A stretch of DNA of 32,348 nucleotides, from positions 1 to 32,348 of the forward strand of contig WGCV01000039.1 in NCBI GenBank assembly GCA_015493615.1, in the 5' to 3' direction. Numbering within the stretch: position 1 is the first letter of the stretch; each line of letters begins with the position of its first letter. The stretch is from Melioribacteraceae bacterium (GTDB lineage Bacteria; Bacteroidota; Ignavibacteria; Ignavibacteriales; Melioribacteraceae). Under the pieces are notes generated by a model, which was not told the DNA's origin, searched no databases, and was given only the letters and a program-made list of their open reading frames with translations. A program made the position numbers and the translations under genes. Positions 23,228-31,666 of this stretch are shown piece by piece.

Positions 23228-24939
23228 TTTTTTGCTTCTTTCCATTTTTCGATTGTCGATAACTGCGAAGCCACACCGTAAAGATTTATGCTTGTGCTGT
23301 CGAATTGCGATGAAAAATATGAAAGTGTAGGAAGCGAAAAGAGCCACTTGCCAAGCGCGAGTTTATGCTCAAGTTTGTCAACTCTTTCGGCGTAAGCCTG
23401 TTTGTCTCCTATTTCGTGCGTGCTCATAAACCCGTAAACGTATTGGAAAAGTTTCCCGATGTCGCTTTTCTTACCGGCTTTGCTTGCGTCAAGCGCAAAG
23501 AAGTTCTTATCGCTCGTAATCGACGCGGGAACGAGGTTCCCGTTCTTATCGGTAGTCAGATTAATTTTTCTCGCAGATAAATCAGGCTCGCGCATAAATA
23601 CATCGTAAAGGTCAAACAGGAAGTTGCTGCGATAACCTGTAAAAGCAATCAGAAGAGCGTCGTAATTTTGCTTCTTGATTTCCTCGTTGCTGATTGCTTT
23701 GGCGTGAATTTTACCCTGCGAAATTTCGGGGGAATTCAAAATACCGATTAATGCGTTATACTCTTCGCGGAAACCGAAGTTTAAGCAAACGCCTATCTTT
23801 ATCGAGTCAGGCAAGTATTGTAAGTCGGCGTTCACATTATCCGGTTCGGGTTGGACAATTTTTTCCTCGACATAATAAGACGAGGATGGAAATACGCTTC
23901 GGTTTTCGAGAGCGTTAAATTTATTCCGGTTCCCTTTGTAATCAATAATATCGCGCTGCTGCGGAGTTCCGATTTTATAGAAACGAGCTAAGATTTTATC
24001 CCTGTTCAAAAATGCGCGCAGGGCTTCTCTTTGTTTAAGGTCTAATCTTTTAGCGTTGAAAAGTATTCCAAAAAATGTAGTACTGATTCCCGGTTTTGCA
24101 AAAAAATCCTTGTTTTTATCCAACACCGGAGATACAGCGCCGAAAGGCGATTCCAGCAAAACATTGATATTATTGTTCTTCAGCTCGGTGATAAAAGTGC
24201 TGTTATCAATAAATGGTTTTAACTTAACATAAGGAATAAAAGCGTTCTTTTCAGGATTCTTGTAGTAATTTGCAACTCCGGATTTTTGCGGTACCGCAAA
24301 ATAGGGACCTGTTCCGTCATAATAATTAAGCGAGTTTATGTCTGCAGTTTTAGGCAATATCTTAAAGGAAAGAACTTCTTTTATGTCGGATTCTTTCCAA
24401 ATCCGATCGTGCTTAAACTGAAATTTAATTATCCCGTTTTTATCCGGTCCCTGAAAGCCGATAGTTTTAAGGGCTTGAGCGATTAAGATATAATCCGGCG
24501 AGAGCGAGCCGAGAGATTGAATTCTATTCAAAGTGAAAGATAAATCCTCGGCGGTAAAGTAATCCGGCTTTTTAGGAAGAATTTTAACCTTGTCATCTTC
24601 GGATGAAATTTTGTAACTGTCCGCCCACTTGACGTTTTTCTTCAGTTTAATCGAGACCACATCGTTGGCGTCAATTCCAACCAACGAACCTAAACCATCT
24701 TCGTAAACAATTCCGCTCGGATTGGAGGAAACGTTGAAAAGTCCGTCAAACTCAACCTCGTCCAACTTATCCGAAAGCGGGTTTGCATCCGGAAGGTGAG
24801 GATCAACAACAGGCTTCTGATGCCCGATGTAAGGAAAAACGATTGCATTCTTTAATTTATTTCCGCTGAATATTAAATATAAAACCACGGCAGCCGCAAC
24901 AAGCGCGATCAAGCCGATTGAGAGTTCTTTTTTCTTCAT
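23224..24939 (-). CDS. membrane-anchored solute-binding protein, family 5 (SBP_bac_5-like)
   Basis: A 571-residue protein with an N-terminal membrane helix (about 8-24; GLIALVAAAVVLYLIF) and an extracytoplasmic body. It resembles peptide/nickel-type binding proteins of ABC importers: KKNVKWADS, then DYFTAEDLSFTLNRIQSLGS (the FTAEDV-x-FT-x-NRI motif), then FGILFNAKRLDLKQREALRAF followed by LNRDKI (the family's F-N-x-x-x...D-x-x-x-R-x-A-L-x-x-x-x-D-R-x-x-I motif). It is divergent and lacks a lipobox. No ABC permease or ATPase is nearby, so its transporter is elsewhere or it works otherwise. The ATG at 24939 has AAGGA seven bases upstream; a TTG at 24945 is too close to that site. It begins 10 bases after the upstream stop and overlaps the next gene by 4. 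Confidence 0.78.
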   Translation of the reverse strand: MKKKELSIGLIALVAAAVVLYLIFSGNKLKNAIVFPYIGHQKPVVDPHLPDANPLSDKLDEVEFDGLFNVSSNPSGIVYEDGLGSLVGIDANDVVSIKLKKNVKWADSYKISSEDDKVKILPKKPDYFTAEDLSFTLNRIQSLGSLSPDYILIAQALKTIGFQGPDKNGIIKFQFKHDRIWKESDIKEVLSFKILPKTADINSLNYYDGTGPYFAVPQKSGVANYYKNPEKNAFIPYVKLKPFIDNSTFITELKNNNINVLLESPFGAVSPVLDKNKDFFAKPGISTTFFGILFNAKRLDLKQREALRAFLNRDKILARFYKIGTPQQRDIIDYKGNRNKFNALENRSVFPSSSYYVEEKIVQPEPDNVNADLQYLPDSIKIGVCLNFGFREEYNALIGILNSPEISQGKIHAKAISNEEIKKQNYDALLIAFTGYRSNFLFDLYDVFMREPDLSARKINLTTDKNGNLVPASITSDKNFFALDASKAGKKSDIGKLFQYVYGFMSTHEIGDKQAYAERVDKLEHKLALGKWLFSLPTLSYFSSQFDSTSINLYGVASQLSTIEKWKEAKK

Positions 24940-24949
24940 TTCCAAATCC

Positions 24950-27316
24950 TTAATTTTTTCTGATGATTGGTTTTTGAGCCATCACGCTTACCTCGTAAAG
25001 TTTATACGAAGGGAATGAGAAAGTAACGGTTAATACATTTTGCTCTTCCGCGTCCATTTGTACCGGTGTAATTTTACACTCGTAGTTATTATCTTTTGTC
25101 GGAGCTATTATCTTAATTCTTCCTTCGTTTTTCAGTTCGGTATTGTTCAACATAATTTTATCGTACCATTTTTCGGAAGACGCTTTTTCGGCGACTTCGT
25201 CCGGCAGCTTAATGTTAATTTCGTAAACGGGGAATTTCGCTTTTGTCGGAATTTTCAAACTGACCTTGAACATATATTTATTTACCCCTTTTTTGTTATC
25301 GGTTACCGGCGCTACGTAAAGTTTGCGGTAATCGGTAGGGGAAGTAATCAGCTTGGCAATGTTCATATTAAACTCGTCGATAATATTCCTGACCTTTCTT
25401 TTCTTTCCTTTGTAATATTTTGCGTGAAACTCAATCGCCCTGACTTTTGCGACGGCATTGTTTTTACTGTTGTGAAGTATCGATTTATATTGAGCTACAA
25501 TCGCGGTTTCGGGAAAGGTGAAATATTTCGTCTTTTCAAGGTAGTTCTCAATCTCGGCGTTTTCTTTTTCAACGTTTTGTTTTCCGTAGTAGCTGAAAGT
25601 GATTTTATAAACGGGAGAGAAAACGGAATTCGCATAAAGCCGAGATAAATTTTCGGTATCGAGTTTATGGGCATTAACAAAAGAATCTATTCTTGACATC
25701 GAAATATATTTTACTCTTGAGTAAAGTTCTTTTTCGTATGTGAGAATTAGCTTGGCTTTTTCGCTTTTGATGGTTTTGGGCGAGAGGAAAGAATTAAAAT
25801 TAAACAGTCTTTTCAGCTCCCTTTCCGAATCGGCAAAATTGTTTGACGAAACATAAATTCCGAGAATATTTTTCTCGCTCTCAAGATATTTTTTATCTAA
25901 AAATTTGTAATGACTGACGAGAAAGGATAAATCTTTGTTAGAGTTTAACAAGGAAAGCATTTCCCCGTATGCGCCTCGTTTGCGCAAATTATTTATCCGT
26001 GAAACTATCAGTCCGGCTTCGCGATAATCGCGGCTTAACTTTCTGGTATAGCGGCGCGCGCTTCTAAGCTCTTTCTGCAAAGTTTTAACGCAGTAGTAAT
26101 TTTCAAATCCTCTGAAATCCGCCATAAAAATATTCGGAAGTACGTCCGTCATCTTTCTCAATATTTCCGACGCGCCCGCGTAGTAATTATCGGGCAGCCA
26201 CTTGGGAGATTTGGATAAATAGTCTTTAAGTTCTTTTTTGTATTTCTTGTACTTTTCATATTTGGTCGCTTTGTCGTCAAAGGTCTTAAAGAACTCGGCA
26301 AGACTGTTGAAGTTTTCCGGCACAAATCCGTTTGCGTCTTTGTATAATTTGTAAACGGTTTCAACCGGAGGATAAATATCAAATGGCTTTGCGTCCCGCT
26401 TTGATTTTATTTTATTTCTGTATTCCGAAGCGACATTTGCAATTCTTTCGGCGATTATATCCCGGACTTTCTTCTTTACCGATTCGTCAATCGATAATTT
26501 TGAATTCAGAAAACCGAGAAATATCGGCGCGGCTTTAATAAACGCTTCGCGGTTGTTTTCGGTTTCTCGTAAAGTTACAAACGTCTGAAGAAGATATAAG
26601 TTTTTCTTATCAAAAATATACTCTTCCTCAACATCGTTTCCGAATATCAGATAATCTTTGTACTCCTTTTCTTTAGCGGTTTTCAAAGAGTCGGGGAAGT
26701 ATTTTTCCATTTGAGGAATAATTTTTCTTAAATATCCGACCGAATCGATTGAAATTTTAACCGTCGCAAGTTTTTTCTTCAGGGAGCCGATAGGTTCGTC
26801 GTACTTACTGTTTTTGAATGCGCTCCGTTTTAAAGCAAACTTATTGAATGTTTTTTTTGCTTTATTGAACTCCCGTTCAAAATTAAACCGCCACATCGGG
26901 ACGTAACGATATTCCGCTTTGAGAAGAGTATCCTTCTTTATTTTTTCAATTATCCAGTAATATTTTTTATGTCGAGAATCAACGGGAAAAGCGCTAAGGG
27001 TTTTATCTGAGAAAACAACGTCCGGAATCTTATGATAACCTTTGTCGCCGCCGTCAAAATTATCCGAGAAATAATATTCCGAAATCGGCTTGACGTTATT
27101 TTTCAGAACAAAATAGAAATTATCTTTCAGCGGGGGAGTAATTTCCATGTAATATTTTGTGTCGTGTTCAAGCTCAAAATTGTTTTTTCCGTCCTTAAGT
27201 TTTATGTATCCGTCTTCCTTAGGAATTAATTCGGGATTCGGCGAGAGTTCTTTATATGCGGAGCAGCCGCTTAAAAAGGATATGATCAAAATAAACGCGA
27301 AAAACTTCTTTTTCAT
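24950..27316 (-). CDS. large unrecognised lipoprotein, first gene of the receptor operon
   Basis: A 788-residue protein with a lipoprotein signal (MKKKFFAFILIISFLSGC; lipobox LSGC, Cys18), so it should be lipid-anchored in the cell envelope. I do not recognise the family. The first 130 residues after the anchor look beta-rich. Residues about 130-650 are helical and very rich in Lys, Tyr and Glu (for example KYEKYKKYKKELKDYLSKS). The last 120 (about 665-788) again look like a beta domain (FPVYEINIKLPDEV, LTVTFSFPSYKLYEV). The ATG at 27316 follows GGAGAAAAG; a longer frame to 27355 would include the promoter and has no ribosome binding site. It is probably the first gene of a four-gene transcript ending with the TonB receptor. 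Confidence 0.75.
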   Translation of the reverse strand: MKKKFFAFILIISFLSGCSAYKELSPNPELIPKEDGYIKLKDGKNNFELEHDTKYYMEITPPLKDNFYFVLKNNVKPISEYYFSDNFDGGDKGYHKIPDVVFSDKTLSAFPVDSRHKKYYWIIEKIKKDTLLKAEYRYVPMWRFNFEREFNKAKKTFNKFALKRSAFKNSKYDEPIGSLKKKLATVKISIDSVGYLRKIIPQMEKYFPDSLKTAKEKEYKDYLIFGNDVEEEYIFDKKNLYLLQTFVTLRETENNREAFIKAAPIFLGFLNSKLSIDESVKKKVRDIIAERIANVASEYRNKIKSKRDAKPFDIYPPVETVYKLYKDANGFVPENFNSLAEFFKTFDDKATKYEKYKKYKKELKDYLSKSPKWLPDNYYAGASEILRKMTDVLPNIFMADFRGFENYYCVKTLQKELRSARRYTRKLSRDYREAGLIVSRINNLRKRGAYGEMLSLLNSNKDLSFLVSHYKFLDKKYLESEKNILGIYVSSNNFADSERELKRLFNFNSFLSPKTIKSEKAKLILTYEKELYSRVKYISMSRIDSFVNAHKLDTENLSRLYANSVFSPVYKITFSYYGKQNVEKENAEIENYLEKTKYFTFPETAIVAQYKSILHNSKNNAVAKVRAIEFHAKYYKGKKRKVRNIIDEFNMNIAKLITSPTDYRKLYVAPVTDNKKGVNKYMFKVSLKIPTKAKFPVYEINIKLPDEVAEKASSEKWYDKIMLNNTELKNEGRIKIIAPTKDNNYECKITPVQMDAEEQNVLTVTFSFPSYKLYEVSVMAQKPIIRKN

Positions 27317-27352
27317 CTTTTCTCCGTTTGTAGGAAATTGAAAATTAATATA

Positions 27353-27360
27353 CAAAAATA
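27353..27360 (-). promoter_or_regulatory. candidate -7 box of the lipoprotein/receptor operon
   Basis: On the minus strand TATTTTTG matches TAnnTTTG, 36 bases before the ATG at 27316. The nearest TTG upstream is about 25 bases away, longer than usual. Its upstream region overlaps the divergent promoter of the methyltransferase gene. Confidence 0.45.
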
Positions 27361-27369
27361 CATTACTTG

Positions 27370-27401
27370 TTTGTTAATTAAAAAACAATATGCTACTTTT
27401 G
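27370..27401 (+). promoter_or_regulatory. Bacteroidota-type promoter of the TrmH-family gene
   Basis: TTTG (27370-27373) and TACTTTTG (27394-27401) are separated by 20 bases, matching TTTG-N(17-23)-TAnnTTTG at both boxes. The expected transcript start is about 15 bases before the ATG at 27423, so the leader is very short. Confidence 0.65.
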
Positions 27402-27422
27402 TTTCTTTTTTTGCGGATTAAC

Positions 27423-27965
27423 ATGAAAAAACTTACTCACGATCAAATATCGGAAAACAGAGCGACTTTAGAAACGATTGACTCTGTAAAAAAAATGCCG
27501 GTTTATGTTATTTTAAATAGCATCCGGAGCAGTTATAATGTGGGGTCAATTTTTCGCTCTTCCGACGGTGCAATGGTGGAAAAACTGTTCCTTTGCGGAT
27601 ATACGCCGACTCCTCCCAAAAAAGAAGTTTTGAAAACGGCGCTCGGTTCAACCGAAAGCGTGAGTTGGGAATATTATGAAGATCCGAAAGAAATAGTAAA
27701 AAAGCTGAAAGCAAAGGGAGTTAAAATCTGCGCGCTCGAACAAACCGATTCGAGCGTTCCTTACTACGAAATAAAAGAGAGTGATTTTCCGATTGCCGTT
27801 ATTCTCGGAAATGAAATAACCGGAGTCGATCAGGAACTGATTGACATGTGCGACTTTTCCGTGGAAATTCCCCAATACGGAATTAAGCAATCTCTAAATG
27901 TAGCCGTCGCTACGGGAATTACACTTTTTGAGTTGAGAAAAATTTTTGATAAAGACGGAGATTAA
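27423..27965 (+). CDS. TrmH/SpoU-family RNA 2'-O-methyltransferase
   Basis: A 180-residue SPOUT methyltransferase, S-adenosylmethionine dependent, acting on tRNA or rRNA ribose in the cytoplasm. All three family motifs are present: motif 1 NVGSIFRSSDGA (with the Arg expected to act on the ribose hydroxyl), motif 2 AVILGNEITGV and motif 3 IPQYGIKQSLNVAVATGI (trefoil-knot cofactor loop). It is short, lacking the extra N-terminal RNA-binding domain of larger rRNA methyltransferases, and so resembles TrmH/TrmL-size proteins. The exact nucleotide modified cannot be read. I start at the ATG at 27423; an in-frame ATG at 27390 precedes the -7 box and would add only low-complexity residues. The gene is divergent from the receptor operon and convergent with ruvA. 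Confidence 0.92.
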   Translation: MKKLTHDQISENRATLETIDSVKKMPVYVILNSIRSSYNVGSIFRSSDGAMVEKLFLCGYTPTPPKKEVLKTALGSTESVSWEYYEDPKEIVKKLKAKGVKICALEQTDSSVPYYEIKESDFPIAVILGNEITGVDQELIDMCDFSVEIPQYGIKQSLNVAVATGITLFELRKIFDKDGD

Positions 27966-28047
27966 ATTTCATCATTAAGTTAAGCGGAAAACGATTTCCG
28001 AAGAGAAGTGTCTTGTCGCAATCAGAGTTCCCGAATAAAGAGAAATT

Positions 28048-28641
28048 CTATTTATTCAATCCCGCCAGAGCAAGTTTAATGATTTCTTCAAGCTGCAATC
28101 CGGGCGATTTACTTAAAATATGCGATACAGCCAATTCCGCTTTTTTGCTGTTGTAGCCCAAGCTCATTAAAGCGGCGATTGCATCTCCTTTTACCGCGTA
28201 AGCTTCCGCCGGAACTCCGGTTGTTTCCACTCCGGTAACCGAGCCGATTTTATCTTTGAGCTCGATAATCAACCGTTCCGCAGTTTTCTTACCGATTCCG
28301 GGAATACTTACTATGCGCGGAACATCATTGGCTTGAATCGCTTCGACAAGTTCGCGGCTTTGAATGCCGGAAAGAATTCCGAGAGCCAGTTTCGGACCTA
28401 TTCCGCTTATTCCGATTAGCAATTCAAAAATTGCTTTTTCCTCTCCGGTGAAAAAGCCGTACAAATTCATAGCGTCTTCACGAACGCTTAAATGTGCGAA
28501 TAATTCCGCAGTTTTGCCTTCGGCGGGGAGTTTGTCAAAAGTGGAAAGTGAAACATTTACTATGTAACCTACACCGTTAACATCCAATAAAACGGAAGTC
28601 GGCTTTTTGTTTAATATTTTTCCTCTTAAAAATCCAATCAT
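28048..28641 (-). CDS. ruvA: Holliday junction DNA helicase subunit RuvA
   Basis: A 197-residue protein of normal family length. It binds four-way DNA junctions as a tetramer and loads the RuvB motor for branch migration. The N-terminal OB fold (1-62; MIGFLRGKI, VNGVGYIVNVS) is followed by the paired helix-hairpin-helix DNA-binding motifs (ISGIGPKLALGILSG and IPGIGKKTAERLI, about 70-135) and the small C-terminal RuvB-binding domain (about 150-197; AIAALMSLGYNSKKAE). It starts 3 bases after ruvC, and is the last gene of the recJ-yebC-ruvC-ruvA set. ruvB is not in the window. It faces the methyltransferase gene across an 82-base gap holding only weak hairpins. Confidence 0.97.
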   Translation of the reverse strand: MIGFLRGKILNKKPTSVLLDVNGVGYIVNVSLSTFDKLPAEGKTAELFAHLSVREDAMNLYGFFTGEEKAIFELLIGISGIGPKLALGILSGIQSRELVEAIQANDVPRIVSIPGIGKKTAERLIIELKDKIGSVTGVETTGVPAEAYAVKGDAIAALMSLGYNSKKAELAVSHILSKSPGLQLEEIIKLALAGLNK

Positions 28642-28644
28642 AAT

Positions 28645-29181
28645 TTATCTCACAATTAAATCGGGATTGTTATCAACGAATGTTTTCCAGCTTTGTCCGG
28701 CGGACTTGCTTTCGTTGGCTTTAAATGCATGGCAAACGGCTACGGCAAGAGCGTCGGTTTCGTCAAAAGTTTTATCGCCGTTTCCCAAAGCAAGCAGGCG
28801 GGTTATCATAAACTGCACTTGTTTTTTTGAAGCGGCGCCTTTTCCCACAACAGCCTGCTTTATCGAGCGGGGGGAATATTCCGCAGTATTTATATTATTT
28901 TGAACCGCGGCAAGAATCGAAATTCCGCGAGCATATCCTATCTTCATCGTCGATTGAATATTTTTCCCGTAAAATGCAGTTTCAATTGCAAATTCATCAG
29001 GCTCAAATGTTTTTATCAGGGAAAAAAGATCGTCGTAAATTATTTTTAAGCGGATTCCCATGGAAGTTCTTGGCGGGGGTTTAATAATGCCGGAAGTGAT
29101 GTAAGTAAGTTTATTCTTTTCGTATTGAATAATCCCGAAACCTGTAATTAAGGTTCCGGGATCAACTCCGAGAATTTTCAT
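28645..29181 (-). CDS. ruvC: Holliday junction resolvase RuvC
   Basis: A 178-residue endonuclease that cuts Holliday junctions symmetrically after RuvAB branch migration. The RNase H-like fold shows all four catalytic acids: Asp7 in LGVDPGT, Glu67 in AIETAF, and Asp140 and Asp143 in FDETDALAVAVCH. The junction-binding stretch SPRSIKQAVVGKGAASKKQV is intact. Its ATG overlaps the stop of yebC by one base (TAATG), so the two are probably translationally coupled. Length and motifs are ordinary. Confidence 0.97.
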   Translation of the reverse strand: MKILGVDPGTLITGFGIIQYEKNKLTYITSGIIKPPPRTSMGIRLKIIYDDLFSLIKTFEPDEFAIETAFYGKNIQSTMKIGYARGISILAAVQNNINTAEYSPRSIKQAVVGKGAASKKQVQFMITRLLALGNGDKTFDETDALAVAVCHAFKANESKSAGQSWKTFVDNNPDLIVR

Positions 29182-29915
29182 TATTCTTCATCGTCTAAAA
29201 AATTAGCGTTGGAGTAAACGTTTTGAACGTCGTCGTTATCTTCAAGCATGTCGATAAGTTTCAAAACCTTTTCCTGCGCTTCGCCGGAAATATCAACCGT
29301 GTTTTTTGCAATCCACTGCAGCGAAGCATTTTCTATTTCAATACCCGCTTCCGCAAGGGCTTTGCGAACGTCTTCAAATGTCTCTACTTCGGTTGTAACT
29401 TCAAAGTAGCCGTCGTCGAGCTGAATATCCTCGGCGCCGGCGTCAAGCACGATTTCCATAATGTCGTCTTCCGTTTTTCCCTGCGCGGGAAATGTGATTA
29501 CGCCTTTTCTGTCAAACATCCAAAGCACTGAACCTGATTCGCCCATTGAGCCGCCGTACTTGCTGAAAAGATGTCTTACTTCGGCAACGGTTCTGTTTTT
29601 GTTGTCTGTAACGCTTTCAACCAAAATTGCAACTCCGCTCGGTCCGTAACCTTCGTACGTAAGCTCGGTATATTGAACGCCTTCAAGTTCGCCCGTGGCT
29701 TTTTTAATTGCGCGTTCGATGTTATCCATCGGCATGTTGGCGGATTTTGCGTTATCTATGGCAAGACGCAATCTCGGATTGGCTCCGGGATCGCCGCCGC
29801 CCTGACGAGCGGCAATAGTAATTTCTTTAATTAGCTTTGTAAAAAGTTTTCCGCGTTTTGCATCAATTACGGCTTTCTTTCTTTTAATGGTTGACCATTT
29901 TGAATGTCCGGACAT
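29181..29915 (-). CDS. yebC: YebC/TACO1 family protein
   Basis: A 244-residue protein with the signature start MSGHSKWSTIKRKKAVIDAK and the conserved YEGYGPSGVAILVE and NKNRTVAEVRHLFSK segments. The family was long annotated as a DNA-binding transcriptional regulator; work on TACO1/YebC proteins points to a role in translation, relieving stalls at difficult sequences such as proline runs. Which applies here cannot be told from sequence. Linkage of yebC to ruvC-ruvA is common across bacteria. It begins 7 bases after the recJ stop. Nothing in it is truncated or unusual. Confidence 0.95.
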   Translation of the reverse strand: MSGHSKWSTIKRKKAVIDAKRGKLFTKLIKEITIAARQGGGDPGANPRLRLAIDNAKSANMPMDNIERAIKKATGELEGVQYTELTYEGYGPSGVAILVESVTDNKNRTVAEVRHLFSKYGGSMGESGSVLWMFDRKGVITFPAQGKTEDDIMEIVLDAGAEDIQLDDGYFEVTTEVETFEDVRKALAEAGIEIENASLQWIAKNTVDISGEAQEKVLKLIDMLEDNDDVQNVYSNANFLDDEE

Positions 29916-29922
29916 TTTTACC

Positions 29923-31641
29923 TCAATCTTCTTTAATTCTTATATCTTTCAATTTTAATTGCGGGAAAGCTTTATCCCATTTATAAAATTTATCAATCGT
30001 AAATACAATATCCATTAAAATTTTATTTTTATCAACAATCTCGTTCATGATTCCGCCGAGATTAAAACCGATGGCGTCAAAAACCTTATCCGAGTTTTCC
30101 TGTTTTAACATTCCGATAATATGATTCTTCCCCACAATTCTGGGATTATTCGCCCATCTTACATTCCGAGCAAGAAAAACGGGACGATGATTTCCCGGAC
30201 CGAAAGGCGCGAATTGGTCCAGAATTCTAATGAACTTTGCCGTTATTTCGGAAAAATTAATTTCTGCGTCTATTTCTATTTCGGGAATTATGTCATTTTC
30301 GGAAAGCTGTGTGTTGAGAACTTCATTAAATCTGCGGCGGAATTCATCTATTTTATCGACCTCGATTTCAAGTCCGGCTGCCGCTTTATGCCCGCCGAAT
30401 TGGACAAGCAAATCTTTGCATTGCTCCAAAGCCTGATAAATATCAAATCCCTGAATGCTTCGCGCCGAGCCTTTTGCCACTCCGTCAATTGTCGTAAGCA
30501 TTATAGAAGGAAGATGATATTTTTCAACGAGGCGTGAAGCCACAATGCCGATAACGCCCGGATGCCAGTCGTCGCCGTGAAGAATTATCGCTTTGTCGCG
30601 TTCGAAATCTACTTTGTCCTTTATCATATCGAGGGCGTAGGAAAAAGTAACTTCGTCGATTTTTCTTCTTTCCAGATTTTCACTTTCGAGAACGGAAGCT
30701 ATTTCGCGCGCCTCGTCGTGATCTTCGCTTGTAAATAAAGCGACAGCGCGCATCGCATCGCCCAATCGACCGACGGCGTTTATCCGGGGCGCAATCGTAA
30801 AAACAATCTGCCCTGAGGATAGATTACCGTGCGTCATCCGCGCAATCTGCAGAAGCGCCGCAATTCCGGGACGCGGATTATCGTTAATCATATCCAATCC
30901 GGCGCGAACTAAAATTCTGTTTTCATCCGTTAGGGGAACAATATCCGCCGCGCTGGCAAGCGCCACCAAATCAACGTAGTTCATCGCCAACTCTTTTTTC
31001 CCTACTCTGTCGCCGATTGCGCGCGCAAGTTTAAACGCTACTCCGGCTCCGGCTAAATACTTAAAGGGGTAAGTGTCGCCCGGTTTAAGCGGGTCCAATA
31101 TTGCATAAGCCTCGGGGAGTTTTTCTTTCGGCTGGTGATGATCGCAGATTATTGTGTCAATCCCAAGCGAGTTGGCATAATCAACTTCGTCAACCGCCGT
31201 GATGCCGCAATCGACTGAAATTATCAGCTGAGTGTTATGCTCTTTTGCAAAGTCGATTCCGTCCCGGGAAATCCCGTAACCTTCGGATAGTCTGTTCGGG
31301 ATATAAATCTCAACATCGGCGCCGAGATTTTTAAGAAACATGTACATCAATGACGATGCGCATGTTCCGTCAACATCATAATCTCCGTAAACAACTATTT
31401 TTTGATTGCAGGTGATTGCCTCGATTGTACGAATAGAAGCTTCTTCCATTCCGTCCATTAAAAACGGGTCGTGCAGGTCTTCCAGCGTAGGTCTGAAAAA
31501 ATTCTTTGATTCCAAAAAATTAGTAACGCCCCGCTGAATTAGAAGTTCCGCAAGAACTACCGAAATATTCAAACTGTCTGCTAAAGCGAGCGCATCTTCA
31601 TGCGGGACGCGCTCTCCGAATTTCCAACGTGTTTTTTGCAT
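29923..31641 (-). CDS. recJ: single-stranded-DNA-specific exonuclease RecJ
   Basis: A 572-residue 5'-3' exonuclease used in recombination and repair. DHH-domain motifs are complete: VVYGDYDVDGTCA, ISVDCGITA, IICDHHQP and AGAGVAFKLAR, followed by APRINAVGRLGDA. The DHHA1 domain has DWHPGVIGIVASRLVEKY, KGSARS and FGGHKAAAGLEI (nucleotide and Mn2+ binding core). The OB-like C-terminal part (about 440-572) is present. I start at the ATG at 31641 (MQKTRWKF), which gives the usual length; an upstream in-frame ATG at 31701 lies inside the RNase P RNA, including its conserved 3' segment, and has no ribosome binding site. The weak GAG before 31641 and the 25-base gap to rnpB suggest co-transcription with that RNA. 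Confidence 0.94.
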   Translation of the reverse strand: MQKTRWKFGERVPHEDALALADSLNISVVLAELLIQRGVTNFLESKNFFRPTLEDLHDPFLMDGMEEASIRTIEAITCNQKIVVYGDYDVDGTCASSLMYMFLKNLGADVEIYIPNRLSEGYGISRDGIDFAKEHNTQLIISVDCGITAVDEVDYANSLGIDTIICDHHQPKEKLPEAYAILDPLKPGDTYPFKYLAGAGVAFKLARAIGDRVGKKELAMNYVDLVALASAADIVPLTDENRILVRAGLDMINDNPRPGIAALLQIARMTHGNLSSGQIVFTIAPRINAVGRLGDAMRAVALFTSEDHDEAREIASVLESENLERRKIDEVTFSYALDMIKDKVDFERDKAIILHGDDWHPGVIGIVASRLVEKYHLPSIMLTTIDGVAKGSARSIQGFDIYQALEQCKDLLVQFGGHKAAAGLEIEVDKIDEFRRRFNEVLNTQLSENDIIPEIEIDAEINFSEITAKFIRILDQFAPFGPGNHRPVFLARNVRWANNPRIVGKNHIIGMLKQENSDKVFDAIGFNLGGIMNEIVDKNKILMDIVFTIDKFYKWDKAFPQLKLKDIRIKED

Positions 31642-31666
31642 TTTCTCAATACGGAAGAACACTTCT

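Noticed and set aside
25040-25648. 202-codon plus-strand frame opposite the lipoprotein gene
   Set aside because: It is Phe- and Val-rich, as expected for the antisense of a Lys/Glu-rich gene, and has no start signal or domain.
27317-27355. 13-residue upstream extension of the lipoprotein
   Set aside because: It would place the start inside the -7 box and spoil the lipoprotein signal. The ATG at 27316 has GGAGA upstream.
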